Shown here in pieces: positions 55,353-63,524 of a stretch of DNA of 64,000 nucleotides; position 1 is the stretch's first letter; every line of letters begins with the position of its first letter. The notes under the pieces were generated by a model. That model saw only the letters and a program-made list of their open reading frames with translations. It was not told the origin of the DNA and did no database searches. A program made the translations under genes and the position numbers. The DNA is from Azoarcus sp. CIB (GTDB taxonomy: Bacteria; Pseudomonadota; Gammaproteobacteria; Burkholderiales; Rhodocyclaceae): positions 124,001 to 188,000 of the forward strand of contig NZ_CP011072.1 in the NCBI RefSeq assembly GCF_001190925.1, read 5' to 3'.

Positions 55353-57257
55353 TTGCGCGTTCCCGAGACCGTCGCGACCGACGAGCAGGAAGACGAGAAG
55401 GCGGCCCATGCAGCCGTCGTCGCCGATGAGCAGGTCGACCATGAGCGCCCGGCCAGCCTGCCGGCGATGTACCGCGCGCTGTGGCAGCACGCGGAGGGCG
55501 TGCGCCACCTGATCTTCGGCGCCTTCGCCCTGCTGCTCGCCTCCCAGCTTTTCAAGCTCGCCGTGCCGTGGTTCGCCGGCAACGCGATCAACGCGATCCA
55601 GAAGGGGGGGGTTGAGGCACTGTCCGACGCCGGGCGCTGGCTGATCCTCGTGTTCACGGCCATCGTCGCGACCTGGCTGCTGCACGGTCCCGGCCGCATC
55701 CTCGAACGCAACGTCGCGCTGCGCGTGCGCGAACGCCTGTCGGCGCTGCTCGTCGGGCGCCTGATGCGCGCGCCGCTGGCGTGGCACGAGCGCCACCACT
55801 CCGGCGAGATCACGCACCGCGTGCAGCAGAGCACCAGCGCGCTGTACGACTTCGCGCAGAGCCAGTTCATCTACCTGCAGAACACGGTTCAGCTCATCGG
55901 CCCGATCGTCGCGCTGTGGCTGATCTCCACGCTCGTCGGCAGCGTGGCCGTGATCGGTTACGGCCTTATCGCGCTGATGATCACGCGCTTCGACCGCGTG
56001 ATGATGAAGATCGCCGTCGATACCAACCGCGCCGAGCGCGCGTGGTCTGCGACCATGGTCGACGTGCTCGGCAACGTGCTGTCGGTGCTCGCGCTGCGCC
56101 GTGCCGAAGGTGTCGCGCGCCTGATCGCGGCGCGGCTGGAGGCGATGGCGGGGCCGCTCAAGCGCAGCATCGTCATCAACGAGGCGAAGTGGGCCGCGGT
56201 CGACCTGCTCGCGAGCCTGCTGTGGTGCATCCTCGTCGCCGTGTATGCCGCGCAGGCGGCCGGTTTGATCGGTGCGGAGGCTGCCGCCGGGGTCGCGACC
56301 GGCATCGCGCTGGGCAAGGTGTTCATGGTGTACGAATACTCGCAGCAGGCCGGCGGCGTGATCACCGCGATCGCCTCGCACTTCCAGTCGCTGTCGCGCC
56401 AGCGCGCCGACTTCGCCTCGGCGCAGCCGGTGTTCGTGGCGCGCGAGTCCGCCGAGCCCGCGCGTTGCACCGCCGACGGCGAACCCTGGCACCGCATGAC
56501 CGTCGCGGACCTGCGCTTCGCCCATGTCGGCGCCGACCGCGCCGGTGCGACGATAGCCATCCCGCATCTGGAACTCGAACGCGGCCGCCGCTACGCGCTG
56601 ATCGGCCCCAGCGGCGCGGGCAAGAGCACGCTGCTGCGCCTGCTGGCCGGGCTCGACACCCCCGCCGAAGCGGTCGTGAGCTTCGACGCGATCCCCGCGC
56701 CCGAGACCGCGTCCATCCTGCGCGGCATCGCGACGCTGATCCCGCAGCAGGCCGAGATGTTCGACGGCACCGTCGCCGAGAACCTGCTGCTGGGCGGCAC
56801 CGCCCACCCCGAGGCCATCATCGCCGCGCTGCGCGCCACCTGCGCGGACGCCTTCGTCGAGGGCCTGCACGGCGGCTTGGCTGCGCGCGTCGTTGAAGGC
56901 GGCGCGAACTGGTCTGGCGGTCAGCGCCAGCGCCTCGCGCTCGCCCGCGGCGTGCTCGCGGCCGAGGGCAGCTCGCTGGTGCTGCTCGACGAACCGAGCA
57001 GCGCGCTCGACCCGGAAACCGAGGCGCGCGTGTATCAGGGCCTGTTCGAGCATTTCGCCGATGCGGTCGTCGTGTCTTCGGTGCACCGCCTGCACCTGCT
57101 CGACCGCTTCGACCAGGTGATCCTGATGCAGGACGGGCGCATCGAGGCAATGGGCACGGCGTGGGAGCTCGCGCAGGCGTCGCCGCTCTTCCGCGAGATG
57201 CTTGCGGTGCAGGCGCGGCCGGAGAGGCGCAAGCAGCCGGAAGCGCCGCACCATTAA
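55353..57257 (+). CDS. ABC transporter, fused membrane and ATP-binding domains
   Basis: The 634-residue half-transporter has an N-terminal six-helix exporter domain (about 55-330) and a C-terminal nucleotide-binding domain: Walker A GPSGAGKST, Q-loop LIPQQAEMFD, signature WSGGQRQRLALARG, Walker B LVLLDEPSSALD and H-loop SSVHRL. A TTG start at 55353 is preferred because GGAGG lies eight bases upstream; GTG at 55344 is the alternative. MsbA/HlyB-like exporters share this layout. Substrate unknown; the nearest genes do not help. Confidence 0.85.
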   Translation: MRVPETVATDEQEDEKAAHAAVVADEQVDHERPASLPAMYRALWQHAEGVRHLIFGAFALLLASQLFKLAVPWFAGNAINAIQKGGVEALSDAGRWLILVFTAIVATWLLHGPGRILERNVALRVRERLSALLVGRLMRAPLAWHERHHSGEITHRVQQSTSALYDFAQSQFIYLQNTVQLIGPIVALWLISTLVGSVAVIGYGLIALMITRFDRVMMKIAVDTNRAERAWSATMVDVLGNVLSVLALRRAEGVARLIAARLEAMAGPLKRSIVINEAKWAAVDLLASLLWCILVAVYAAQAAGLIGAEAAAGVATGIALGKVFMVYEYSQQAGGVITAIASHFQSLSRQRADFASAQPVFVARESAEPARCTADGEPWHRMTVADLRFAHVGADRAGATIAIPHLELERGRRYALIGPSGAGKSTLLRLLAGLDTPAEAVVSFDAIPAPETASILRGIATLIPQQAEMFDGTVAENLLLGGTAHPEAIIAALRATCADAFVEGLHGGLAARVVEGGANWSGGQRQRLALARGVLAAEGSSLVLLDEPSSALDPETEARVYQGLFEHFADAVVVSSVHRLHLLDRFDQVILMQDGRIEAMGTAWELAQASPLFREMLAVQARPERRKQPEAPHH

Positions 57258-57271
57258 CCCGGCTGCGAATG

Positions 57272-57332
57272 CCGTTCGTCCTGAGCCTGTCGAAGCCCGC
57301 GATTGCCCCTTCGACAGGCTCAGGACGAACGG
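57272..57332. repeat. Perfect 23-bp inverted repeat between convergent genes
   Basis: The 23 bases 57272-57294 (starting CCGTTCGTCCTGAGCC) are exactly complementary to 57310-57332, with a 15-base loop. It lies between the convergent ABC transporter and membrane-protein genes and could end transcription both ways. Closely similar GTTCGTCCTGAGCCTGTCGA sequences are frequent dispersed repeats in proteobacteria (general knowledge). Confidence 0.8.
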
Positions 57333-57350
57333 AGGTAATTGATTGCCTTC

Positions 57351-58463
57351 TTAACGATTACCCACCACCCAGCGCCGCCCCTCGGCAGCGACCTTGTACA
57401 GGCGCCAGCCGTCCGCCCCGGGCGTGCCGCACAGGCCGTAGATGAAGGGCAGGTCGACGCGGCCGGGGATTTCGAAGCGCAGGTCGCGGAAGGCGGCGCA
57501 CAGGCTGCCGGAGGCATCCTGCTGCGCGTGGTCCAGCACCGGGAACATCGCGAACCAGCGGTAGAAGGCGAAGTCCTCCTTGCTCCACACTTCGCGCGCG
57601 AAGCCTTGCAGGTCGCCGTTGCCGAAGCGCGGGCGCGACTCCCATTGCGCGAGCGCGACGGGGCGATAGGGGGCGGAGAAGCGGCGGATGAAGTTGTCGT
57701 CGGGACCGGCGGCGAGGAGTTCGCTGCGGCGCGTGTTGAGGTGGGCGTAGTGGTATTGCTCGCCGTCGAACACGATCGCGGTCCAGTTGAAGGGCGAGGC
57801 GGGGCGGGGCGCCGCATCGACTTCGACGACGGGCACCTTGTTCGCGGCCGCCCAGGTGCGCGCGGCGGCGATCGCCTCGCCGCGGCCGAGCGCGCCGACG
57901 CCTATCCATGCGATGACGAGAGCGAGCGCGGTGGCCGCGGGGATGCGGCTCGTGCGCCACAGGGCGCTTGCGACGAGGCCGGCGACGAGCAGGCCGGTGA
58001 TCACGAGGTCGATGATGAAGGTGGTGCCCCAGCCGAAGCGCCGGTCGGAGAAGGGGGCGAGGATCATCGTGCCGAACTGGGTGATGAGGTCGCCGCCGAT
58101 ATGGATCAGGATGCCGGCGCAGGCGACGGCGTAGAAGCCGCGCCAGTCCGTTTCCGGGCGACTGCGCCGCGCGAGGCGGCCGAACAGCCAGGCGAGCAGC
58201 AGGCCCCACAGCGGCAGCAGGACGAGCGAGTGGGTGACGCCGCGGTGGCCGCGCAGGTAGGCGAGTTCGGAGACGTAGCCGAGGACGAAGTCGAGGTCGG
58301 GAAAGGCCGCGGCCGCCGCGCCGGCGGCGACGGTCTGCCAGACTGGCAGGGACGTCGCCGATGCGGAGGGGGTTGCGGCCGCGGTGGGGCTGGCGGCGGG
58401 ACGCCGTGCGGCGAGCAGGCGGCCGACGATCGCGCCGGAGAGGGCGTGGGTGAGCGTATCCAT
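57351..58463 (-). CDS. YdjM-like inner-membrane metal-dependent hydrolase family protein
   Basis: The 370-residue protein has the family start MDTLTHALSGAIVGRL and the conserved His/Asp motifs AAFPDLDFVLG and HRGVTHSLVLLPLWG, then HIGGDLITQFG. These His/Asp residues are the predicted metal ligands. Four to five membrane segments lie in the N-terminal 190 residues. A soluble C-terminal half (from about 210) is specific to the longer subgroup. E. coli YdjM is SOS-regulated; no LexA-type box was recognised here. Substrate unknown. Confidence 0.85.
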   Translation of the reverse strand: MDTLTHALSGAIVGRLLAARRPAASPTAAATPSASATSLPVWQTVAAGAAAAAFPDLDFVLGYVSELAYLRGHRGVTHSLVLLPLWGLLLAWLFGRLARRSRPETDWRGFYAVACAGILIHIGGDLITQFGTMILAPFSDRRFGWGTTFIIDLVITGLLVAGLVASALWRTSRIPAATALALVIAWIGVGALGRGEAIAAARTWAAANKVPVVEVDAAPRPASPFNWTAIVFDGEQYHYAHLNTRRSELLAAGPDDNFIRRFSAPYRPVALAQWESRPRFGNGDLQGFAREVWSKEDFAFYRWFAMFPVLDHAQQDASGSLCAAFRDLRFEIPGRVDLPFIYGLCGTPGADGWRLYKVAAEGRRWVVGNR

Positions 58464-58543
58464 GCGGCGTTTGAGGCGATCGGGAGGGCTTCGTTCCCCG
58501 CGGGGCGGGAGCGGCTTTGGCGACGTCCGCGCGAAAGCTACCG

Positions 58544-58593
58544 AAACCCATCCCCATCCTGTCCTTCCCCTTGAAGGGGAAGGTACCTGCTAA
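58544..58593. repeat. Second locus of the CCCCTTGAAGGGG palindromic repeat
   Basis: These 50 bases match 7589-7638 at 49 positions. The palindrome core is TTCCCCTTGAAGGGGAA. It lies between the YdjM-like gene and the end of the type I adaptor gene. A 12-base sequence next to it (58672-58683) also occurs, inverted, beside the first locus (7481-7492). Confidence 0.85.
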
Positions 58594-58680
58594 ATGGCAC
58601 CGCGACACATGATGTAAGGAGCCGGCCGGGACCTAAGCTGCTGCACGCAAGTTAAGTCCCTCCGAGAACGAACCACTACA

Positions 58681-59958
58681 CTAACGCTCGCGGAAGGCGC
58701 GCATCATCGTGTCGGTGACCGGTTCGAGCAGGTACTCGAGCGCGGTGCGCGGCTTGGTGCGGATGAACACCTCCGCGGCCATGCCCGGTTGCAAGTCAGC
58801 GAGCGGCGAGCGGGCCTCTGCGCTGTCGGGGACGAGCTGGACGAGGTAGAAGGTTGCCCCGTCCTCGACCGTGAGCGCGTCGGGCGAGATGTAGCTGACC
58901 TTGCCGGCGAGCAGCGGGGTCGTGCGCTGCGGCAGCGCGGTGAGGCGGATGTCGGCGGCCTGGCCGACGTGCAGTTCCTTGATCGAGTCGACATGCACGC
59001 GGCCTTCGAGGACGAGCGGGCCGGTGTCGGGCACGATCTCCATCAGCGTCGCGCGCGGCGCGATCGTGCCGTTTGCAGTATGCACGGCGAGGTTCAGCAC
59101 GCGGCCGGCGACCGGGGCGCGAATGGTCAGGCGCTGCAGGAGGTCGGAGGCGGGGCGCAGGCGGTCCTGCAGTTCCATGATGCGCGTGGTGCTGGCCTTC
59201 GCCTCCTCGGCGGCCTGGCGCACGAGATCGCTGCGCAGCGTCACCGCGCGCAGGCGCAGTTCCTCGCGCTGGCTCTGCGCATGGGCGATCTCGGAGCGGC
59301 GCTCTTCCTCGCGCGAGCGGTAGTCGGAGATCACGCGCTTCTGCGTCAGCAGGCGGGTGTTGGCGACGAACTTCTGGTCCTTCAGCGACGCGAGGCTGGC
59401 CATCTCCTCCTCGGCCGCGGCGGCACCCATGCGCTCGGCGGCCATCTGCGCCTTGAGCGCCTCGACCTCGTCGCCGACGCTCTTCGCCTGGTTCTCCAGC
59501 AGCGCGATCTGCGCGCCGAGCGCGCGCCGGCGCTCTTCGAAGAGGGCCTGCTCGCGGCGCATCATCTCGGCGGCGACGGGCTCGTCCTTGCGCTGCAGCA
59601 GCGCCTGCGGGAATTTCGGCGTGCTGCCGGTCATTTCCGCTTCGAGGCGGGCATGGCGGGCGAGTTCGGCGTCGAGCGCGGTGTGCGTGACCGAGTACAG
59701 CGCCTCGGCCTGCGCGTCGCGCAGCACGATCAGCGGCTGACCTTCGGTGACGATGTCGCCGTCGCGCACGAAAATCTCGTTCACGATGCCGCCTTCGTTG
59801 TGCTGCACGGCCTTGCGGTTGGCGTCGACCTTGGCCTGCGCCGTCATGATGACGGCGCCCTGCAGCGGCGCGAGTGCGAGCCAGATGCCCAGGCCCACGA
59901 ACGCGATCGCGATGATCAGCTGGCCGACGCGGATGAGGCGTTTCGTCTGGTCGATCAT
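58681..59958 (-). CDS. Type I secretion membrane-fusion protein (HlyD/PrtE family)
   Basis: The 425-residue adaptor has one N-terminal membrane helix (GQLIIAIAFVGLGIWLALAPL) and a split lipoyl-like domain (KAVQHNEGGIVNEIFVRDGDIV). A long periplasmic coiled coil (about 90-290) and a C-terminal beta-barrel domain (LAGKVSYISPDALTVEDG) follow. It links the inner-membrane ABC protein to an outer-membrane TolC channel. Two ATG codons in tandem follow AGGAGG; the second (59958) has better spacing, and the first (59961) overlaps the transporter stop. No TolC-like gene is in the window. Confidence 0.93.
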   Translation of the reverse strand: MIDQTKRLIRVGQLIIAIAFVGLGIWLALAPLQGAVIMTAQAKVDANRKAVQHNEGGIVNEIFVRDGDIVTEGQPLIVLRDAQAEALYSVTHTALDAELARHARLEAEMTGSTPKFPQALLQRKDEPVAAEMMRREQALFEERRRALGAQIALLENQAKSVGDEVEALKAQMAAERMGAAAAEEEMASLASLKDQKFVANTRLLTQKRVISDYRSREEERRSEIAHAQSQREELRLRAVTLRSDLVRQAAEEAKASTTRIMELQDRLRPASDLLQRLTIRAPVAGRVLNLAVHTANGTIAPRATLMEIVPDTGPLVLEGRVHVDSIKELHVGQAADIRLTALPQRTTPLLAGKVSYISPDALTVEDGATFYLVQLVPDSAEARSPLADLQPGMAAEVFIRTKPRTALEYLLEPVTDTMMRAFRER

Positions 59959-61715
59959 CATGCCTCCTGCACGCGGCTGGGGCCCACCGGGGCCACGGGT
60001 GCGACAGGGGCCACGCGCTGCGGCGCGATGCGCGCGAGCAGTTCCTCGCGCGGCCCGTAGCCTTCGACGCGGCCTTCGCGCAGCACCAGCACGCGGTCGA
60101 TGCAGTCGAGCAGGCTGGGCTTGTGCGTGACCATCACGACCGTCACGCCGTCGTGCGTGATCTGGCGGATGCAGCGCACGAGGCTGGCCTCGCCTTCGGC
60201 GTCGAGGTTGGCGTTGGGTTCGTCGAGGATCACGAGCGCGGGATCGTCGTACAGCGCGCGTGCGAGCCCGATGCGCTGCATCTGGCCGCCGGACAGGATG
60301 TAGTCGAGCTGGCCGATGCGCGTGTCGTAGCCCTCGGGCAGGCGCAGGATCAGCTCGTGCACCTGCGCGCGCTGGGCCGCGGCGATGACGCGCTCGGCGT
60401 CGACCGCGCCGAGGCGCGCGATGTTCTCGGCGATGGTGCCGGGGAAGAGCTCGACGTCCTGCGGCAGGTAGCCGATATGGCGGCCGTGGCCGCTGGCGAT
60501 GAGCTGGCGCACGTCGGCGCCGTCGACGCGCACGGTGCCGTGGGTCGGCGCCCACACGCCGGCGAGCAGGCGCGCGAGGCTGGACTTGCCCGAGGCGCTG
60601 GGGCCGACGATCGCGAGCGACTGGCCGGCGGGGAGCTGGAAGCTCACCTGGCGCAGGATGGTCTGCATCGCCGTGCGCCCGGCCAGGGTGACGGCCTCGA
60701 CCGACAGCTCGCCGCGCGGTTCGGGCAGGCTGGTCGGCGCCGCGGCGTCGTCCTCTTCGAGGAAGGGCTTCATGCGCGCCCACGCGGCGCGCGCGAGCAC
60801 GAAGTTGTTCCAGTTGCCGATGACGCTCTCGACCGGGGCGAGCGCGCGGCCGAGCAGGATGGTCGCGGCGATCATGATGCCCGGCGTGACGTGCTGGTCG
60901 ATCACGAGCCATGCGCCGGTGCCCATCACGGCGACCTGGATGAGCTGGCGCACGAAGCGCGACAGGCTGGTGACGCCGCTCATGGCGCCACTGGTGGCGA
61001 GCGAGCTGGCGATCACTTCGTCGTTGAGCGCGTGCCAGCGTTCGACGAAGGGCACGGTCATGCCCATCGAGTTGAGCACGTCGGCGTTGGCCATGCCCTT
61101 GTCGATGTACTGGCCGGCGCGGCGCGCGCGGTCCTGCACCGCTTCGACCTTCTTGCGGTTCATGCGCTCGTTGATCAGCGCGAGCACGAGCAGCGCGAGC
61201 ATGCCGCCGACGGCGACGATGCCCATCAGCGGGTGGAACAGGAAGATCAGGACGACGAAGATCACGCCCCACGGCGCGTCGAACAGCGAGATGATGCCGC
61301 TGCCGGTGAGGAAGCCGCGTAGCGTCGCGACGTCGCGCAGGCCGTGGAGGTTTTCGCGGCGCTGGATGTTCGAGGCGTTGCGGATCAGCGCGACGAGCAC
61401 GCGGCGGCCGAGGGTTCGGTCGAGCAGCGCGCCGGCGCGCTGCAGCAGCAGGCCGCGCAGGTAGTCGAGGGCAAGCGCCAGCAGCAGTGCGCCGGCGGTC
61501 GCGATGCTGAGCATCAGCAGGGTTTCGTCGCTGCGGCTGGCGAGCACGCGGTCGAACACCTGCAGCATGTAAAGCGAAGGGGCGAGCAGCGCGATGTTGA
61601 TCGCGAGGCTGAATACGCCCGCGTTTACGAAGATCGAGCGGAAGGTGGAGATGAACTGCCGGGTTTCTGACATCACGGGACTGGCGGCTTGAAGCCGGTG
61701 CGGCGAATTAAGCAT
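59958..61715 (-). CDS. Type I secretion ABC transporter (PrtD/HlyB family)
   Basis: The 585-residue inner-membrane exporter has about six transmembrane helices (from FSLAINIALLAPSLYMLQVFDRV) with no N-terminal C39 peptidase-like domain, as in PrtD. The ATP-binding domain has GPSASGKSSLARLL, PQDVELFPGT, LSGGQMQRIGLARAL and LVILDEPNANLD. The C-terminal PVAPVAPVGP repeat is unusual. It could alternatively begin at 61673 (MSETRQFISTF), which gives the family's usual start. It should export the adjacent RTX proteins. Confidence 0.93.
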   Translation of the reverse strand: MLNSPHRLQAASPVMSETRQFISTFRSIFVNAGVFSLAINIALLAPSLYMLQVFDRVLASRSDETLLMLSIATAGALLLALALDYLRGLLLQRAGALLDRTLGRRVLVALIRNASNIQRRENLHGLRDVATLRGFLTGSGIISLFDAPWGVIFVVLIFLFHPLMGIVAVGGMLALLVLALINERMNRKKVEAVQDRARRAGQYIDKGMANADVLNSMGMTVPFVERWHALNDEVIASSLATSGAMSGVTSLSRFVRQLIQVAVMGTGAWLVIDQHVTPGIMIAATILLGRALAPVESVIGNWNNFVLARAAWARMKPFLEEDDAAAPTSLPEPRGELSVEAVTLAGRTAMQTILRQVSFQLPAGQSLAIVGPSASGKSSLARLLAGVWAPTHGTVRVDGADVRQLIASGHGRHIGYLPQDVELFPGTIAENIARLGAVDAERVIAAAQRAQVHELILRLPEGYDTRIGQLDYILSGGQMQRIGLARALYDDPALVILDEPNANLDAEGEASLVRCIRQITHDGVTVVMVTHKPSLLDCIDRVLVLREGRVEGYGPREELLARIAPQRVAPVAPVAPVGPSRVQEA

Positions 61716-61724
61716 ATTGGCATG

Positions 61725-61750
61725 AAAAAGGCTGCCCGGGGGGCAGCCTT
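61725..61750 (-). terminator. Rho-independent terminator after the first RTX gene
   Basis: AAGGCTGCCC and GGGCAGCCTT form a 10-bp stem with a three-base loop, followed on the minus strand by a T run. It lies 26 bases after the RTX stop and just before the transporter gene, so RTX and export genes may be separately controlled. Confidence 0.87.
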
Positions 61751-61775
61751 ACGCGATTGCCGGGAACTTACCGGA

Positions 61776-63347
61776 TCAGACGAACAGCACGGCGTCGTCG
61801 ATGAAGTTGTCGGCGTCCAGGCCGGTGAGCGAGCCTTTCACGACCGCGATCTGCACCGCGGCCCCGCCATTGCTGCCGTCCGCATCGTAATACAGCTTGC
61901 CGCCCTGGGTGTCGAAGATGAGGTAATCGTCTGTTTCCGTTGCGCTTGCCTGCGCGCCGACGACCACGTTCTCCGCGGTGATGCCGCCGGCGAGCGACGT
62001 GAACACGCTGGTGTCGAAGGCGAAGAAGTCCTCGGCGGCATTGAAGTCGTTGATGAGGTCCTTGCCGCCGACGGCGGGGTTGTCGAACACGAAGACGTCG
62101 CTGCCTGCGCCGCCGTTGATCTTGTCGGCACCCTCGCCGCCGTAGATCACATCGGCGCCCGCGCCGGTGCCTAGCACGTCGTTGCCCGCGCCGCCTTCCA
62201 CCCAGTTGTCGCCCTCGCCCGCGACGACCTTGTCGTTGCCGCTGCCCGCGAAGATGAAGTCCGAGTTCACGCCTGACGTGATGCTGTCGTTGCCGGCGCC
62301 GGATTCGATCCAGTTCAGGCCGTCGCCGGCGACGATCTTGTCGTTGCCTGAACCGGTGTACACCTCGTCACTGCCGGCGCCCAGGGTGATCTGGGCATTA
62401 CCTTCCTCGTCGACGACAATGTTGTTGCCGGCGTTGTCGCTGATCTTGTCGTTGCCGGCGCCGCCGTCGATGTAGTCGTCGCCGGCTCCGCCCGTGAGCT
62501 GGTCGTTGCCGCCGCCACCGTAGATTACGTCGTGGCCGTCGCCGCCGTTGACCTTGTCGTTGCCGGTGAAGGCATCCAGATAGTCGTTGCCCGCGGTGCC
62601 GGTGATGGTGTCGTTGCCGGAGTACAGCCCGGCGGACAGGCCTTCGAAGCCGCTGCCCGCGAGCGCGGCGCTCGTGCTGGAAGCGTCGAGTTTCAGGCCG
62701 CTGGCGCTGCCTGCAGGTATCCAGGTGAGCGCACCGTTCGCGACCACCGTTCCCCACTCGACGCCGGTGATCTTGCCCGTCAGCGACGGCGTGCCGCCAA
62801 GGACGTCGCCGCCGATGCTGACGCTGCCCTTGAGCGTGACGTAGCTCCACTCGACCCCGACCGTGTTCGGATCGTCGTCCTGCCAGCCCATCGTGAGGGC
62901 GCTCAGCTTGCCGGACACCGCACCGCTGTCGGTATTGAATTTCAGCGACCCGGTGAGGATGGTGGAGACCGCATCGTTACCCATCGACAGCGACGTGAGC
63001 GAGACGCCGGTGAGGTCGGTGATCTCGCCGAAGGTGTCGTACTGGACCTTGGCGCTGCCCGAGCCGCTCAGCCACGCCCCGTCCGGGGCGTACAGATCGA
63101 AGTCGGTGACGGTGGCCGACGTGGCGTTCCACGAGGACAGGGTGGCGTACAGCTCGGTGCCGTCCCACCACGTTCCCCACGCATTGGTGGCCGGAAACGA
63201 CCAGTCGTCGGGGGAGTAGTAGTAGACGGTGTCGATCGCATAACTGACCGACCAGGCGGCGTCGAGCAGTTCGGCGGTGTAGCTCGCATAGTTGAAGCCG
63301 GCAGTGATCGTTGCCGAGGTGTCGCTGACGCTGCTGAAAGTTGCCAT
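61776..63347 (-). CDS. RTX calcium-binding protein, type I secretion substrate
   Basis: The 523-residue protein starts at the ATG after AGGAAACC (MATFSSVSDTSATITAG). Residues 1-240 are a Trp/Tyr/Ser-rich beta region (SVSYAIDTVYYYSPDDWSFP) that I do not recognise. Residues ~250-420 hold RTX-type nonapeptide repeats (GNDTITGTAGNDYLDA, GGDGHDVIYGGGGNDQLTGG), many degenerate. The C-terminus (VFVFDNPAVGGKDLINDF, then DDYLIFDTQGGKLYYDADG) is a haemolysin-type export signal domain. There is no Sec signal. Calcium-driven folding after export is expected. The N-terminus gives no sign of protease or lipase activity, so an S-layer-like or adhesive role is possible. Confidence 0.9.
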   Translation of the reverse strand: MATFSSVSDTSATITAGFNYASYTAELLDAAWSVSYAIDTVYYYSPDDWSFPATNAWGTWWDGTELYATLSSWNATSATVTDFDLYAPDGAWLSGSGSAKVQYDTFGEITDLTGVSLTSLSMGNDAVSTILTGSLKFNTDSGAVSGKLSALTMGWQDDDPNTVGVEWSYVTLKGSVSIGGDVLGGTPSLTGKITGVEWGTVVANGALTWIPAGSASGLKLDASSTSAALAGSGFEGLSAGLYSGNDTITGTAGNDYLDAFTGNDKVNGGDGHDVIYGGGGNDQLTGGAGDDYIDGGAGNDKISDNAGNNIVVDEEGNAQITLGAGSDEVYTGSGNDKIVAGDGLNWIESGAGNDSITSGVNSDFIFAGSGNDKVVAGEGDNWVEGGAGNDVLGTGAGADVIYGGEGADKINGGAGSDVFVFDNPAVGGKDLINDFNAAEDFFAFDTSVFTSLAGGITAENVVVGAQASATETDDYLIFDTQGGKLYYDADGSNGGAAVQIAVVKGSLTGLDADNFIDDAVLFV

Positions 63348-63476
63348 GGTTTCCTGTCCTGTCGGGGAATGCTGAGCGGCAATAATTTTATACAAATGAA
63401 ATGGCGATAAACGATCCGGATACTGCAATTTTTCGTCCCGCCAGCGAACGGTGCTCAGGCCTGCGGGTAAACGGGA

Positions 63477-63501
63477 AGGGCTGCCCGCAGGCAGCCCTTC
63501 C
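63477..63501 (-). terminator. Terminator-like hairpin after the second RTX gene
   Basis: GGAAGGGCTGCC pairs with GGCAGCCCTTCC around CGCA, 24 bases after the second RTX stop. The following T run is weak. Its core (GGGCTGCC) resembles the terminator of the first RTX gene. Confidence 0.65.
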
Positions 63502-63524
63502 GCAATGGCCGGGATGAGGCCGGA

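Noticed and set aside
55323-57254. 643-codon frame antisense to the ABC transporter
   Set aside because: Runs almost exactly opposite the transporter gene, whose ATPase motifs are intact; the antisense product has no domain features.
62160-62640. Regularly spaced short direct repeats that look CRISPR-like
   Set aside because: They encode RTX nonapeptide repeats in a continuous reading frame, with no unique spacers or cas genes.
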